From: Streptomyces sp. V4I2
GTDB taxonomy: Bacteria; Actinomycetota; Actinomycetes; Streptomycetales; Streptomycetaceae
Assembly: GCF_030817655.1 (NCBI RefSeq)
Contig: NZ_JAUSZM010000003.1
Location: forward strand, 5,890,001 to 5,954,000
Reading direction: 5' to 3'
DNA: 64,000 nucleotides
Under the pieces are notes generated by a model, which saw only the letters and a list, made by a program, of their open reading frames with translations, was not told the origin of the DNA and made no database searches. A program made the position numbers and the translations under genes. Positions 49,286-57,821 of the stretch are shown one piece after another (the first letter of the stretch is position 1; every line of letters begins with the position of its first letter).

Positions 49286-49322
49286 TCAGGGGCCTGACCC
49301 GCTATGCGGGTCAGGCCCCTGA
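49286..49322. terminator. 17-bp hairpin between int II and tRNA-Pro
   Basis: A perfect inverted repeat with arm TCAGGGGCCTGACCCGC (49286-49302) and complement at 49306-49322, loop TAT. It serves the integrase gene and, on the other strand, the tRNA. Confidence 0.75.
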
Positions 49323-49336
49323 CCTGGTACTTCACT

Positions 49337-49379
49337 GTCGGGGTGGCGGGATTTGAACCCACGACCTCTTCGTCCCGAA
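49337..49379 (-). repeat. att copy 3 within the intact tRNA-Pro
   Basis: The third identical 43-bp copy, the only one continuous with a tRNA 5' half. It marks the right end of element II and of the whole array. Confidence 0.95.
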
Positions 49380-49411
49380 CGAAGCGCGCTGCCAAGCTGC
49401 GCTACACCCCG
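49338..49411 (-). tRNA. tRNA-Pro(CGG)
   Basis: 74 nt on the minus strand. The acceptor stem is CGGGGTG / CACCCCG with discriminator A. D-arm region GTAGCGCAGCTTGGCAGCGC, anticodon arm CTTCG-TTCGGGA-CGAAG with anticodon CGG, T-arm CGTGG-GTTCAAAT-CC. No CCA is encoded. The 3' part is supplied by element II, and the gene is still complete, so integration does not destroy it. All three att copies end in the anticodon loop. Confidence 0.96.
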
Positions 49412-49445
49412 ATCGTCGCTGCTAGTGGCGGCGACGTCGTTTACT

Positions 49446-50231
49446 TTAGCCCACCGGTGGCTGGAGACGAAATCCGGTTTTCGTGCGGTGGCGGACGGGG
49501 TTCGGGCGGGCGTGGTCGAGGGCGATGAGGAGGACGGCGAGGGCGTAGAAGGAGAGGCCGAGGAGGAGGGCGTTGGCCAGGATGCTCTTGTAGCCGTGGA
49601 GGCCGACGTCCAGGAACGGGTAGAGGTAGCGGTCCGGGGTGCCCGGCGGGAGCAGTTCGCCGTGGGTCAGCGAGAAGGTCAGGTAGGCCAGGGGGTAGAG
49701 GAGCCAGGGGGCGGCCTGGCGCAGGTGGAGGCGGCCGCGGGGTGTCAGGAACAGCCAGTCCAAGAGGGCCGCGGCGGGGATCACCGTGTGCAGGACCTGG
49801 TTGGTGATCGCGTGCCAGCCTGTGGGGGTGGCTGCCTCGGCCGTCATGGAGAACGGGCTCGACTCGTTGGCCAGCAGCAGGTGGTACACCAGGCCCGTGA
49901 TCGTGACGTAGAGCAGGACCGCGCCCGTCAGGGCGGACGGCAGGGGGCGGCGGGCCGCCCACGCCCGGCGGGCCGAGAACACCATGACCGGCGCCAGCAG
50001 GATGGTGCTCTGGATCGAGAAGTAGCTCAGGATCCGGACGGGGCTGCCGAGGAGCAGGTCGATCGTCACGGCCGCGATCGCCGCCAGGGCGACCAGCAGT
50101 CGGTAGACGGCGGTCAGGGGGCGTCGTACGGGGGTCACCACCGCCGTGGCGGGGACGGGGGAGGGCAGCAGCGCGGGCATGCCCGGGATGGCGGGCAGGT
50201 CCGGCATGTCCCTGGGTATCGGGGCGGTCAT
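49446..50231 (-). CDS. Pr6Pr family membrane protein
   Basis: 261 residues from ATG 50231. Six membrane helices after a proline-rich cytoplasmic start, in the Pr6Pr (FAR-17a/AIG1-like) pattern: VYRLLVALAAIAAVTIDLLL, LSYFSIQSTILLAPVM, TGAVLLYVTITGLVYHLLL, NQVLHTVIPAAALLDWLFL, WLLYPLAYLTFSL, ANALLLGLSFYALAVLLI. The conserved YFSIQS and H in TNQVLHTV are present. Function unknown. First chromosomal gene right of the element array. Confidence 0.85.
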   Translation of the reverse strand: MTAPIPRDMPDLPAIPGMPALLPSPVPATAVVTPVRRPLTAVYRLLVALAAIAAVTIDLLLGSPVRILSYFSIQSTILLAPVMVFSARRAWAARRPLPSALTGAVLLYVTITGLVYHLLLANESSPFSMTAEAATPTGWHAITNQVLHTVIPAAALLDWLFLTPRGRLHLRQAAPWLLYPLAYLTFSLTHGELLPPGTPDRYLYPFLDVGLHGYKSILANALLLGLSFYALAVLLIALDHARPNPVRHRTKTGFRLQPPVG

Positions 50232-50395
50232 GCCCTCACGCTAAGCAAGGGCGACAAAAGGGGCGATACGGGCGGGCCGGGTGGGTTAACCCCGGTCCGC
50301 CGAAGTCATTGACCCCGACCCGCCGGCATCGTCAACCCCGGCTCACCGACCCTGGTCAACCCCGGCCCACCGACCTCGCCCCACCACCGGCAGAC

Positions 50396-51322
50396 CTACT
50401 CCCGCCCCACCAGCGTCAGCAACGTAACCTCCGGCGGGCACGCGAACCGTACCGGCGTGTAGCGGTTCGTGCCGCAGCCCGCCGAGACGTGGAGGTACGC
50501 CGTACGATCCTCCGCCGTGTGCGTGGACAGGCCCTTCACGCGGTCCGTGTCCAGGTCGCAGTTGGTGACGAAGGCGCCGTAGAAGGGGAGGCAGAGCTGG
50601 CCCCCGTGGGTGTGGCCGGCCAGGACCAGGGGGTAGCCGTCGGCCGTGAAGGAGTCCAGTACCCGGAGGTACGGGGCGTGCACCACGCCCATCGAGAAGT
50701 CGGCGCCGCCCGACGGGCCGCCCGCCACCTGCGCGTAGCGGTCCCGCTTGATGTGCGGGTCGTCCAGGCCCGTCAGCTCCACCGACACGTCCTCGATCTT
50801 CAGCGTGCCCCTGGTGTTCGTGAGGTTCAGCCAGCCCGCGCCGTCGAAGCCGTCCCGCAGGTCCTCCCACGGGTTGTGGACCGCGTTGACGGCGGGCGCG
50901 TTGCCGTTCAGGCCGTGGCGGCCCTGGGTCTTCTCGAACAGGTACCGGGCGGGGTTGCGGAGTTTGGGGCCGTAGTAGTCGTTGGAGCCGAAGACGTACG
51001 CACCCGGGAACTCCATCAGCGGGCCGAGCGCGTCCAGCACCTCGGGCACGCCCTCCGGGTCGGAGAGGTTGTCGCCGGTGTTGATCACGAAGTCGGGGCG
51101 CAGCCCGGCCAGCGAGCGCAGCCAGCGCTGCTTCTTGCGCTGGCCGCCGACCATGTGGATGTCGGAGACCTGGAGCACGCGCAGCGGGCGCATCCCGGAG
51201 GGGAGGATGGGGACGGTCACCCGTCGCAGGCGGAAGGAGCGGGCCTCGAAGCCCGCCGCGTACACCAGACCGGCGGTGCCGGCCGCCATGATTCCCAGGG
51301 GTACTCCGTATCGCGAGCGCAT
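50396..51322 (-). CDS. Metallophosphoesterase (calcineurin-like)
   Basis: 308 residues from ATG 51322. An N-terminal hydrophobic segment (GIMAAGTAGLVYAAGF, about 10-25) may anchor it. All phosphoesterase motifs are there: QVSDIHMV (DxH), TGDNLSD (GDxxD), GSNDYYG (variant GNHD reading GSND), VVHAP and AGHTHGGQ. The substitution of His by Asp in GNHE/D (SND) is seen in the YaeI-type branch. Substrate unknown. A short direct repeat (TCAACCCCGGC) lies downstream at about 50330-50365. Confidence 0.87.
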   Translation of the reverse strand: MRSRYGVPLGIMAAGTAGLVYAAGFEARSFRLRRVTVPILPSGMRPLRVLQVSDIHMVGGQRKKQRWLRSLAGLRPDFVINTGDNLSDPEGVPEVLDALGPLMEFPGAYVFGSNDYYGPKLRNPARYLFEKTQGRHGLNGNAPAVNAVHNPWEDLRDGFDGAGWLNLTNTRGTLKIEDVSVELTGLDDPHIKRDRYAQVAGGPSGGADFSMGVVHAPYLRVLDSFTADGYPLVLAGHTHGGQLCLPFYGAFVTNCDLDTDRVKGLSTHTAEDRTAYLHVSAGCGTNRYTPVRFACPPEVTLLTLVGRE

Positions 51323-51416
51323 ACGCCCATCGTGTCAGACCCCGCTGGTGCTCCGTGCCCCGCTGCCCTTTAAATGAACGGGCAGCGGGGGCGCGGTACC
51401 TGCGACAATCAAACTC

Positions 51417-51881
51417 ATGACCACGCTCAAGTCGAAGCTGCAGGAAGACCTCAACGCCGCGATCAAGGGGCGCGACGAGCTCCGCTCCTCGACGCTCCGG
51501 CTGACGCTCACCGCGATCACCAAGGAGGAGGTCGCGGGCAAGACCAAGCGCGAGCTCTCCGACGACGAAGTACAGAAGGTGATCACCCGCGAGGCGAAGA
51601 AGCGCCGGGAGGCCGCGGACGCGTTCGCGCAGGGTGGTCGTCCCGAGTCGGCCGAGCGGGAGAAGGCGGAGGGCGAGGTGCTCGCCGCGTACCTGCCCCA
51701 GCAGCTCAGCGACGAGGAGCTGAACGACATCGTCGCCCAGGCCGTCCAGGAGGCGAAGGCGGCCGGCGCCGAGGGGCCGCGGGCCATGGGCGCCGTCATG
51801 AAGATCGTCAACCCGAAGGTGGCCGGTCAGGCCGAGGGCGGCCGCGTCGCCGCCGCGGTCAAGAAGCTCCTGGCGGGCTGA
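51417..51881 (+). CDS. GatB/YqeY domain protein
   Basis: 154 residues from ATG 51417. Typical YqeY sequence: LKSKLQEDLNAAIKGRDELRSSTLRL, TREAKKRREAADAFAQGGRPE, AYLPQQLSDEELNDIV and MGAVMKIVNPKVAGQAEGGRVAAAV. The family shares the tail domain of GatB, which binds tRNA in amidotransferases; the stand-alone version has no settled role. Divergent from the phosphoesterase gene; monocistronic, with a terminator after 65 bp. Confidence 0.92.
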   Translation: MTTLKSKLQEDLNAAIKGRDELRSSTLRLTLTAITKEEVAGKTKRELSDDEVQKVITREAKKRREAADAFAQGGRPESAEREKAEGEVLAAYLPQQLSDEELNDIVAQAVQEAKAAGAEGPRAMGAVMKIVNPKVAGQAEGGRVAAAVKKLLAG

Positions 51882-51900
51882 CCGACTCCGGCCCACATCG

Positions 51901-51942
51901 CCAGCATCACCAGCATCACCAGCATCACCAGCATCACCAGCA
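51901..51942 (+). repeat. 9-bp tandem repeat (CATCACCAG)n
   Basis: Four to five perfect CATCACCAG units directly after the YqeY stop, before the terminator. No coding frame is apparent. It is a potential variable-number repeat. Confidence 0.8.
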
Positions 51943-51946
51943 AGAA

Positions 51947-51995
51947 CGGCCCCTTCCTCCGGTACGAGATGAACCCGTACCGGAGAAAGGGGCCG
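51947..51995. terminator. Two-way terminator between yqeY and PBP genes
   Basis: A long stem: CGGCCCCTT plus CCTCCGGTACG (51947-51966) pairs with CGTACCGGAG plus AAAGGGGCCG (51976-51995), with short internal mismatches. It serves both convergent genes. Confidence 0.75.
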
Positions 51996-52016
51996 CGCCC
52001 ATCTCAGCCCACCGCG

Positions 52017-54278
52017 TCAGTCGCGGCCGCCGTTCCCGTTTCCGTTGCCCTGGAAGAAGCCCTCCGGGATGGAGAAGGTGGGATTCGGGAAGGTGTCGCC
52101 GCCGCCGTCGGTGGCTCCTTCGTCGCCGTTGCCCCCGTCGTTGTTCCCGTTCCCGTTTCCGTTGCCGTTCCCGTTTCCGTCGCCGTCGCCGTCGCCACGG
52201 TCTTCGTCGGGGTTCGGGATGTTGACGAGGTTGAAGGACTCCGTGGACTTGCCCTCGAGGGCGCCGGCCATGGCGTCCTTCCAGATCGGCCCCGGGACCT
52301 GGCCGCCGTAGACGAGCGGGTGGTAGACGCCGCCGATCGTGATGTTCTTCATCTCGACCTTCTGGGTGGCGCTGCCGACCCAGACGGCGCCCGACATGTT
52401 CGGCGTGTAGCCGACGAACCAGGCGTTCTTCCGCTCGTCCGTCGTACCCGTCTTACCGGCGCTCTCGCGGTCGGTGAGGCCGGCCTGCTGGCCCGTACCG
52501 GAGTCGACCACGCCGCGCAGGAGCGTGTTGACCGTGTCCGCGGTCTTCTCGCTCATCGCCCGCGAGCACGTGGACTTCGGCACCTCCAGCGACTTCCGCT
52601 CGTCGCCGACCTTCTGCGTGATCGACTCGATGGCGACCGGGGTGCAGTACATGCCACGGGAGGCGAAGGCGGCGTACGCGCTCGCCATCGTCAGCGGGGA
52701 GAGGCCGATCGAGCCGAGGGCGATGGCGGGCGTCTCGGGGATCTTGTCGCCGTTGCCCTGCCGGACGTGCAGCTTGTCGGTCACGTTGACCACCGGGCAC
52801 AGGCCGATGTCGGAGATCATCTGCACGAAGTAGGTGTTGACCGACTTCGCCATGGCCTCCTTCAGCCGGTACGGGCCGACCTCCGACTCGGTCTCGTTCT
52901 CCAGCTTCTCGCCGCGCCTGTTGGTCCACGGACTGCTGTCGCACGTCTGGACCGGGCTCGGGTACTCCATCTCGTACGGCGACGAGTAGTCCTGCGTCGC
53001 CGGGCGGCCCTCCTCCAGGGCGGCCGCCGCCACGAACGGCTTGAACGTCGAACCGGTCGGGAAGCCGAAGTTGGAGCCGCCGTAGGCCGCGTCGACCGAG
53101 TAGTTGTACTCGGTCTCGTTCTTGCCGTAGCCGTACGGCTTCGACTGGCCCATCCCGACGATCTTGCCGGTGCCGGGCTCGACCAGGGTGGTCGCCGCGG
53201 CGACCTTGTCGCTCTTGTTGACGTGTTCCTTGAGCGACTCCTCGACCGAGTTCTGCGCCTGCGGGTCGAGGGTCGTACGGATCGTCAGGCCGCCCTGGTT
53301 CCAGGTCTTCGCCCGCTCCTCGCGGGACTTGCCGAAGACCGGGTCGCTGAGGAAGACCCGCTCCACGTACTTGCAGAAGAAGCTGGCGCCCTGCACGGCC
53401 GTGATGCAGCCGTTGTTGGGCTTGCTGACCTTCAGGCCCAGCGGCTGCTTCATCGCCTTGGCGGCCTCCGCCTGGGAGACGTCGCCGACCTCGGCCATGC
53501 GCTGCAGCACGGTGTTGCGGCGCTTGGTGGCCTCCGTCTCGTCGTTGACCGGGTCGTACCGGCTGGGCGACTGGACGATGCCGGCGAGGAGGGCCGACTC
53601 CTGGAGGTTGAGGTTCTTGGCGGACTTCGAGAAGTACCGCTGGGCCGCGGCCTCGACGCCGTAGGCCTGCTGGCCGAAGAAAGTGATGTTCAGGTAGTTC
53701 TCGAGGATTTTCTTCTTGCCGAGTTCCTCTTCGACCTGGATCGCGAACTTCAGCTCGTTGATCTTGCGGCCGAGGGTCTGCTGGGTGGCCTGCGCGACCT
53801 TCGTCGGGTCGTCACCGGCCTCTTCCACGAAGACGTTCTTCACGTACTGCTGGGTGAGCGTGGACGCGCCCTCCGAGACGCCGCCGCTCTGCGCGTTCTT
53901 GTTGAGGGCGCGCAGGACGCCCTTCAGGTCGATCGCGCCGTGCTGGTAGAAGCGCGAGTCCTCGATCGCGACGATCGCCTTCTGCATGTACGACGAGACG
54001 TTCTTGAGGCCCACCACCGTGCGGTCACGCGAGTAGACGGTGGCGAGCTGGCCGCCGTCCGCATCGAGGATGGTGGTGCGCTGGCTCAGCGGCGGCGTCT
54101 TCAGATTGGCCGGGAGCTCGTCGAAGCTCTCCACCGACCCCTTGGCCGCGAGACCCAGTGCACCGGCCGCGGGCAGCGCGATGCCGGCCATCACGGCTCC
54201 CGCGAGCACACTGACACCGAGGAACTTGGCGGCCTGCTGTGTGGAGGTCAGACCACCGCCCGAGCGCTTTTTTGGCAT
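52017..54278 (-). CDS. Class A penicillin-binding protein (glycosyltransferase/transpeptidase)
   Basis: 753 residues from ATG 54278. One N-terminal membrane helix (VSVLAGAVMAGIALPAAGALGLA) is followed by a GT51 domain (IVAIEDSRFYQHGAID, GASTLTQQYVKN) and a transpeptidase domain with SxxK in GSTFKPF, SxN in KSVNTY, and KTG in AGKTGTTD. The last 70 residues are a Gly/Asn/Asp low-complexity tail (DGNGNGNGN). It polymerises and cross-links cell wall glycan. Divergent from wblA, the conserved Streptomyces arrangement. Confidence 0.93.
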   Translation of the reverse strand: MPKKRSGGGLTSTQQAAKFLGVSVLAGAVMAGIALPAAGALGLAAKGSVESFDELPANLKTPPLSQRTTILDADGGQLATVYSRDRTVVGLKNVSSYMQKAIVAIEDSRFYQHGAIDLKGVLRALNKNAQSGGVSEGASTLTQQYVKNVFVEEAGDDPTKVAQATQQTLGRKINELKFAIQVEEELGKKKILENYLNITFFGQQAYGVEAAAQRYFSKSAKNLNLQESALLAGIVQSPSRYDPVNDETEATKRRNTVLQRMAEVGDVSQAEAAKAMKQPLGLKVSKPNNGCITAVQGASFFCKYVERVFLSDPVFGKSREERAKTWNQGGLTIRTTLDPQAQNSVEESLKEHVNKSDKVAAATTLVEPGTGKIVGMGQSKPYGYGKNETEYNYSVDAAYGGSNFGFPTGSTFKPFVAAAALEEGRPATQDYSSPYEMEYPSPVQTCDSSPWTNRRGEKLENETESEVGPYRLKEAMAKSVNTYFVQMISDIGLCPVVNVTDKLHVRQGNGDKIPETPAIALGSIGLSPLTMASAYAAFASRGMYCTPVAIESITQKVGDERKSLEVPKSTCSRAMSEKTADTVNTLLRGVVDSGTGQQAGLTDRESAGKTGTTDERKNAWFVGYTPNMSGAVWVGSATQKVEMKNITIGGVYHPLVYGGQVPGPIWKDAMAGALEGKSTESFNLVNIPNPDEDRGDGDGDGNGNGNGNGNGNNDGGNGDEGATDGGGDTFPNPTFSIPEGFFQGNGNGNGGRD

Positions 54279-54686
54279 AGGGGCAGCCTACGTTCTCATT
54301 CGCCGGACACGCGTACAGGCCTTGGCCTAAGCTGCTCTCAACTGTCACAGCTGTAGGGCTACGTATCAATACGTCCGGCGACCCCGAATCGTTCCGGAAG
54401 TTCCCCGATTTTTTTCACGGGGGCGTGTCCGAATCCGCCTCGTGTGTCATCTGATGCCCGTTGTGACGCAATGCAACCGTCCCGGTTTGCCGGAACAGTC
54501 ACGTATGTCGCGGGCTCACTCCCCCGGGTGATCTGCCGCTTACCCATAGTCCGTTCGGGCCATTCAAGATTGGGCCCGAAGGGGGTGTTGCGCTGTGCCC
54601 ACCTTCCGTAACGTCCTCAACTGGCGGCGGTGAATATGCCGCTGCCGCCGTGGGGGAGCCTCGATTCGGGAGAGGACGGCGCCGGT
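54279..54686. other. Divergent promoter region of PBP and wblA
   Basis: About 400 bp. AT-richer patches at 54350-54420 and 54540-54600 would suit promoters for both genes. An in-frame GTG at 54630 and ATG at 54636 could extend WblA by 17-19 residues. I see no other gene. Confidence 0.45.
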
Positions 54687-55025
54687 ATGGGCTGGGTAAC
54701 CGACTGGAGTGCGCAGGCGGCCTGCCGCACTACCGATCCAGATGAACTGTTCGTTCAAGGAGCAGCGCAGAACAGGGCCAAGGCGGTGTGCACCGGATGT
54801 CCGGTGCGCACGGAGTGCCTCGCCGACGCGCTCGACAACCGCGTCGAGTTCGGCGTGTGGGGAGGGATGACGGAGCGGGAGCGCCGCGCACTGCTGCGCA
54901 GGCGGCCGACTGTCACTTCATGGCGCCGGCTCCTTGAGACCGCGCGTACGGAATACGAGCGGGGGGTCGGCATCCTGCCCCTCGACGACGACGAGGTGTA
55001 CGAGAACTACGCGGCGGTGAGCTGA
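54687..55025 (+). CDS. wblA: WhiB-like regulator WblA
   Basis: 112 residues from ATG 54687 (GAGAGGA upstream), the length of S. coelicolor WblA. Cys13, Cys35, Cys38 and Cys44 bind the [4Fe-4S] cluster, GVWGG is the WhiB turn, and the basic ERERRALLRRRP follows. In Streptomyces, WblA represses antibiotic production and is needed for sporulation. The sequence MGWVTDWSAQAAC and the neighbours (PBP, ArsA-like genes) support the symbol. Confidence 0.93.
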   Translation: MGWVTDWSAQAACRTTDPDELFVQGAAQNRAKAVCTGCPVRTECLADALDNRVEFGVWGGMTERERRALLRRRPTVTSWRRLLETARTEYERGVGILPLDDDEVYENYAAVS

Positions 55026-55158
55026 GGGCACGCCCCTCAGCGGCCACCGGCGTCTCGGACAGTGATGTCCCGGACAGTGGGTCTCTCACAGTCGTGTCGT
55101 GGACTGTGGCGTCGTGGACTAAGGCGTCTTGGACCGTGGCGTCTTGGACTGAGGTGTC

Positions 55159-56565
55159 TCAGACGCCGGCATCGGGCTCGGGCAGCTCCGGGTGAGCCGC
55201 CGCGAGCCGGTTTCCGATGTCCCGCAGCCCCGCGAGGTCGTGCACATCACCGGGCAGCGCGGCCACTTCGGCCACGGCCACCTCGGGGTGGAGCGCGGTG
55301 AAGCGGTCACGCGTGCGCTGCTCGCGGGAGAGCAGCCGCATGCGCTCGGCATGCAGCCTCAGCAGGCCTGCCGTGAGTTGTTCCACGGACATCTCCTGCT
55401 CACTGACCTGCCTGGGGTCCTGCCTGCGTTCCGTGTCCTGTGTGGCGGCGGGGGAGCCTTCGTCAGGAGCCGGTGGTGCGGAGGCGGGAGGTTCGGAAGC
55501 GGGAGATTCCGCGGCGGGAGACTCTGAACTGCCGTACATGTCGGGAGAGTTACGAAGACCAGCTTTCCCGTCCCCCTGATCCACAATGCGGGGCTCTTCA
55601 AGATTTTCTGCGGCGGCGAGCGCCCGCTCGGCCGACAGCCGGTCGGCGCCGCTGCCGTGGACCCGGTTGAGCACCAGACCGGCGAGCGGCATGTCCTCGG
55701 CCGCCAGCCGCTCCACGAAGTACGCGGCCTCCCGCAGCGCGTCCCGCTCCGGGGCCGCGACCACCAGGAACGCCGTCCCGGGCGCCTGGAGCAGCTTGTA
55801 CGTCGCGTCGGCGCGCGTGCGGAAGCCGCCGAACATCGAGTCCATCGCCGCCACGAACGTCTGTACGTCCCTCAGGAGCTGGCCGCCGAGCAGCTTGCCC
55901 AGCGCGCCGGTCATCATCGACATACCGACGTTCAGGAACTTCATCCCCGCGCGGCCGCCGACCTTCGCCGGCGCCAGCAGGACCCGGATCAGCTTGCCGT
56001 CGAGGAACGACCCGAGCCGCTTCGGCGCGTCCAGGAAGTCGAGCGCGGAGCGGGACGGCGGCGTGTCGACGACGATCAGGTCCCACTCGTCCCTGGCGCG
56101 GAGCTGTCCCAGCTTCTCCATCGCCATGTACTCCTGCGTGCCCGCGAAGCCCGCCGAAAGCGACTGGTAGAAGGGGTTGTTCAGGATCGCCGAGGCCCGG
56201 TCCTCGTCCGCGTGCGCCTCGACGATCTCGTCGAACGTGCGCTTCATGTCCAGCATCATCGCGTGCAGTTCGCCGTCGCCCTCGACGCCCTTCACCCGGC
56301 GCGGGGTGTTGTCGAGCGAGTCGATGCCCATCGACTGGGCGAGCCGGCGGGCCGGGTCGATGGTGAGCACCACGACCTTCCGGCCGCGCTCGGCGGCACG
56401 CAGACCGAGGGCCGCCGCGGTGGTCGTCTTGCCGACGCCGCCCGAGCCGCAGCACACGATGATGCGGGTCTTCCGATCGTCGAGCAGGGGGTCGAGGTCG
56501 AGTACGCGCGCGGGGGACAGGCCGTGACGGGTGCCCTCCTTGGCGAGGGCCGGATCCTTGCTCAT
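55159..56565 (-). CDS. ArsA/Get3-like ATPase with deviant P-loop and long C-terminus
   Basis: 468 residues from ATG 56565 behind GGGGGA. Walker A GSGGVGKT (40-47) has Ser in place of the signature Lys of KGGxGKT, while the switch segment VDTPPSRSALDFLD is kept. After about residue 320 a Pro/Ser/Ala linker and a helical tail (about 385-460) follow, absent in ordinary ArsA. It lies 13 bp after its partner gene, so the two probably form a heterodimer. No arsenic genes are near; the role is unknown, and the locus next to wblA is conserved. Confidence 0.85.
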   Translation of the reverse strand: MSKDPALAKEGTRHGLSPARVLDLDPLLDDRKTRIIVCCGSGGVGKTTTAAALGLRAAERGRKVVVLTIDPARRLAQSMGIDSLDNTPRRVKGVEGDGELHAMMLDMKRTFDEIVEAHADEDRASAILNNPFYQSLSAGFAGTQEYMAMEKLGQLRARDEWDLIVVDTPPSRSALDFLDAPKRLGSFLDGKLIRVLLAPAKVGGRAGMKFLNVGMSMMTGALGKLLGGQLLRDVQTFVAAMDSMFGGFRTRADATYKLLQAPGTAFLVVAAPERDALREAAYFVERLAAEDMPLAGLVLNRVHGSGADRLSAERALAAAENLEEPRIVDQGDGKAGLRNSPDMYGSSESPAAESPASEPPASAPPAPDEGSPAATQDTERRQDPRQVSEQEMSVEQLTAGLLRLHAERMRLLSREQRTRDRFTALHPEVAVAEVAALPGDVHDLAGLRDIGNRLAAAHPELPEPDAGV

Positions 56566-56578
56566 GACATCCCCCAAC

Positions 56579-57556
56579 TCATGACATCCTCTGTTCCCGC
56601 AGCTCTGCGGCGAGTTCGTACAGGCCCGCAAGGTCCATTCCCTCGGCGAGCAGCGGTAGTTCGTGCAGCGGCAGGCCCAGTTCGCCCAGGACGGCGCGCT
56701 GTTCGTGCTCCAACGCGTACCGCTCGCCGTACTCCCCGGCCTGCGCCAGCAGCGGGTCCACCAGCCGCTCGGCATGCCCGCCGCGCCGCGCCCCGCCGAG
56801 TCCGGCCGCGGACAGCGACTGCGCCACGGCCGTACGCGGCACGGTGCGTACGAGTTCCAGTTCGGCCGCGTCCAACACCTCGGGCCGCACCATGTTGACG
56901 ATGATCCGCCCCACCGGCAGCCGCGCCGACCGCAGCTCGGCGATTCCGTCCGCGGTCTCCTGGACGGGCATCTCCTCAAGGAGCGTCACCAGGTGGACCG
57001 ATGTCTCCGGAGACTTCAGCACCCGCATCACGGCCTGCGCCTGATTGTGTATCGGGCCGATCTTCGCGAGGCCCGCCACCTCGTCGTTGACGTTCAGGAA
57101 GCGGGTGATGCGGCCGGTGGGCGGCGCGTCCATGATGACGTAGTCGTATGCGAACCGCCCGCTCTTGTCCTTCCGCCGCACCGCCTCGCACGCCTTTCCG
57201 GTCAGGAGTACGTCCCTGAGGCCGGGCGCGACCGTGGTGGCGAAGTCGATCGCGCCGAGCTTTTTCAGGGCCCGGCCGGCGCTGCCCAGTTTGTAGAACA
57301 TCTGGAGGTAGTCCAGAAGGGCCAGTTCGGGGTCGATGGCGAGGGCGTACACCTCCCCGCCCCCTGGAGCGACGGCGATCTTTCGCTCCTCATAAGGCAG
57401 CGTCTCCGTTTCGAAGAGCTGCGCGATGCCCTGCCGGCCCTCGACCTCGACGAGAAGCGTCCGCTTCCCCTCGGTCGCGAGGGCCAGCGCGAGGGCGGCG
57501 GCGACCGTCGTCTTGCCGGTCCCGCCCTTGCCGCTGACGACCTGGAGCCTGCTCAC
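56579..57556 (-). CDS. ArsA/Get3-like ATPase
   Basis: 325 residues from GTG 57556. The complete signature P-loop SGKGGTGKTT (8-17) opens the protein, the switch I aspartate lies in VEVEGRQG, and IMDAPPTGRITRFL is switch II. It is soluble. It is first in a two-gene operon with the deviant paralogue, which suggests one catalytic and one partner-type subunit. Divergent from the DUF4177 gene. Confidence 0.88.
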   Translation of the reverse strand: MSRLQVVSGKGGTGKTTVAAALALALATEGKRTLLVEVEGRQGIAQLFETETLPYEERKIAVAPGGGEVYALAIDPELALLDYLQMFYKLGSAGRALKKLGAIDFATTVAPGLRDVLLTGKACEAVRRKDKSGRFAYDYVIMDAPPTGRITRFLNVNDEVAGLAKIGPIHNQAQAVMRVLKSPETSVHLVTLLEEMPVQETADGIAELRSARLPVGRIIVNMVRPEVLDAAELELVRTVPRTAVAQSLSAAGLGGARRGGHAERLVDPLLAQAGEYGERYALEHEQRAVLGELGLPLHELPLLAEGMDLAGLYELAAELREQRMS

Positions 57557-57662
57557 GTATTCGAGCGTAACCAGTCCGTGCGCGGACTAAGCGGGAGGCT
57601 GTGGATAACCTCGGCGAGGTCGGCCGTCCGGCCGGTGTGCCGCAGCGGCTAAAGTCGGCCGC

Positions 57663-57821
57663 ATGACCAAGTGGGAATACGCAACCGTGCCTCTGCTCGT
57701 CCACGCCACGAAGCAGATTCTGGACACCTGGGGCGAGGACGGCTGGGAGCTCGTCCAGGTCGTGCCCGGGCCGAACAACCCTGAGCAGCTCGTGGCCTAC
57801 CTGAAGCGGGCCAAGGCGTGA
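57663..57821 (+). CDS. DUF4177 protein, 52 aa
   Basis: ATG 57663. KWEYATVPLL...ILDTWGEDGWELVQVVPG...LVAYLKRA is a full DUF4177 domain, with the WGxDGWELV signature. Its stop overlaps the RidA gene start (GTGA at 57818). Unknown function; constantly paired with RidA in Streptomyces. Confidence 0.85.
   Translation: MTKWEYATVPLLVHATKQILDTWGEDGWELVQVVPGPNNPEQLVAYLKRAKA

Larger units (their letters stand above)
23034..49379. mobile_element. AICE element II with defence cargo, about 26.3 kb
   Basis: Bounded by att copies 2 and 3. The right half has conjugation and replication functions (GntR regulator, Spd/DUF2637, TraB, methyltransferase, PrimPol, DUF3631 ATPase, Xis-like, integrase). The left half is cargo (HNH nuclease, EVE-DUF3883, regulators, Trypco1 - AAA - S8 protease). 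It differs from element I in integrase, replication and regulator type, so the two were acquired separately. Confidence 0.92.

Noticed and set aside
51969..54356. A 795-codon plus-strand frame opposite the PBP gene
   Set aside because: Same antisense effect of third-position GC. The minus strand encodes a complete class A PBP.
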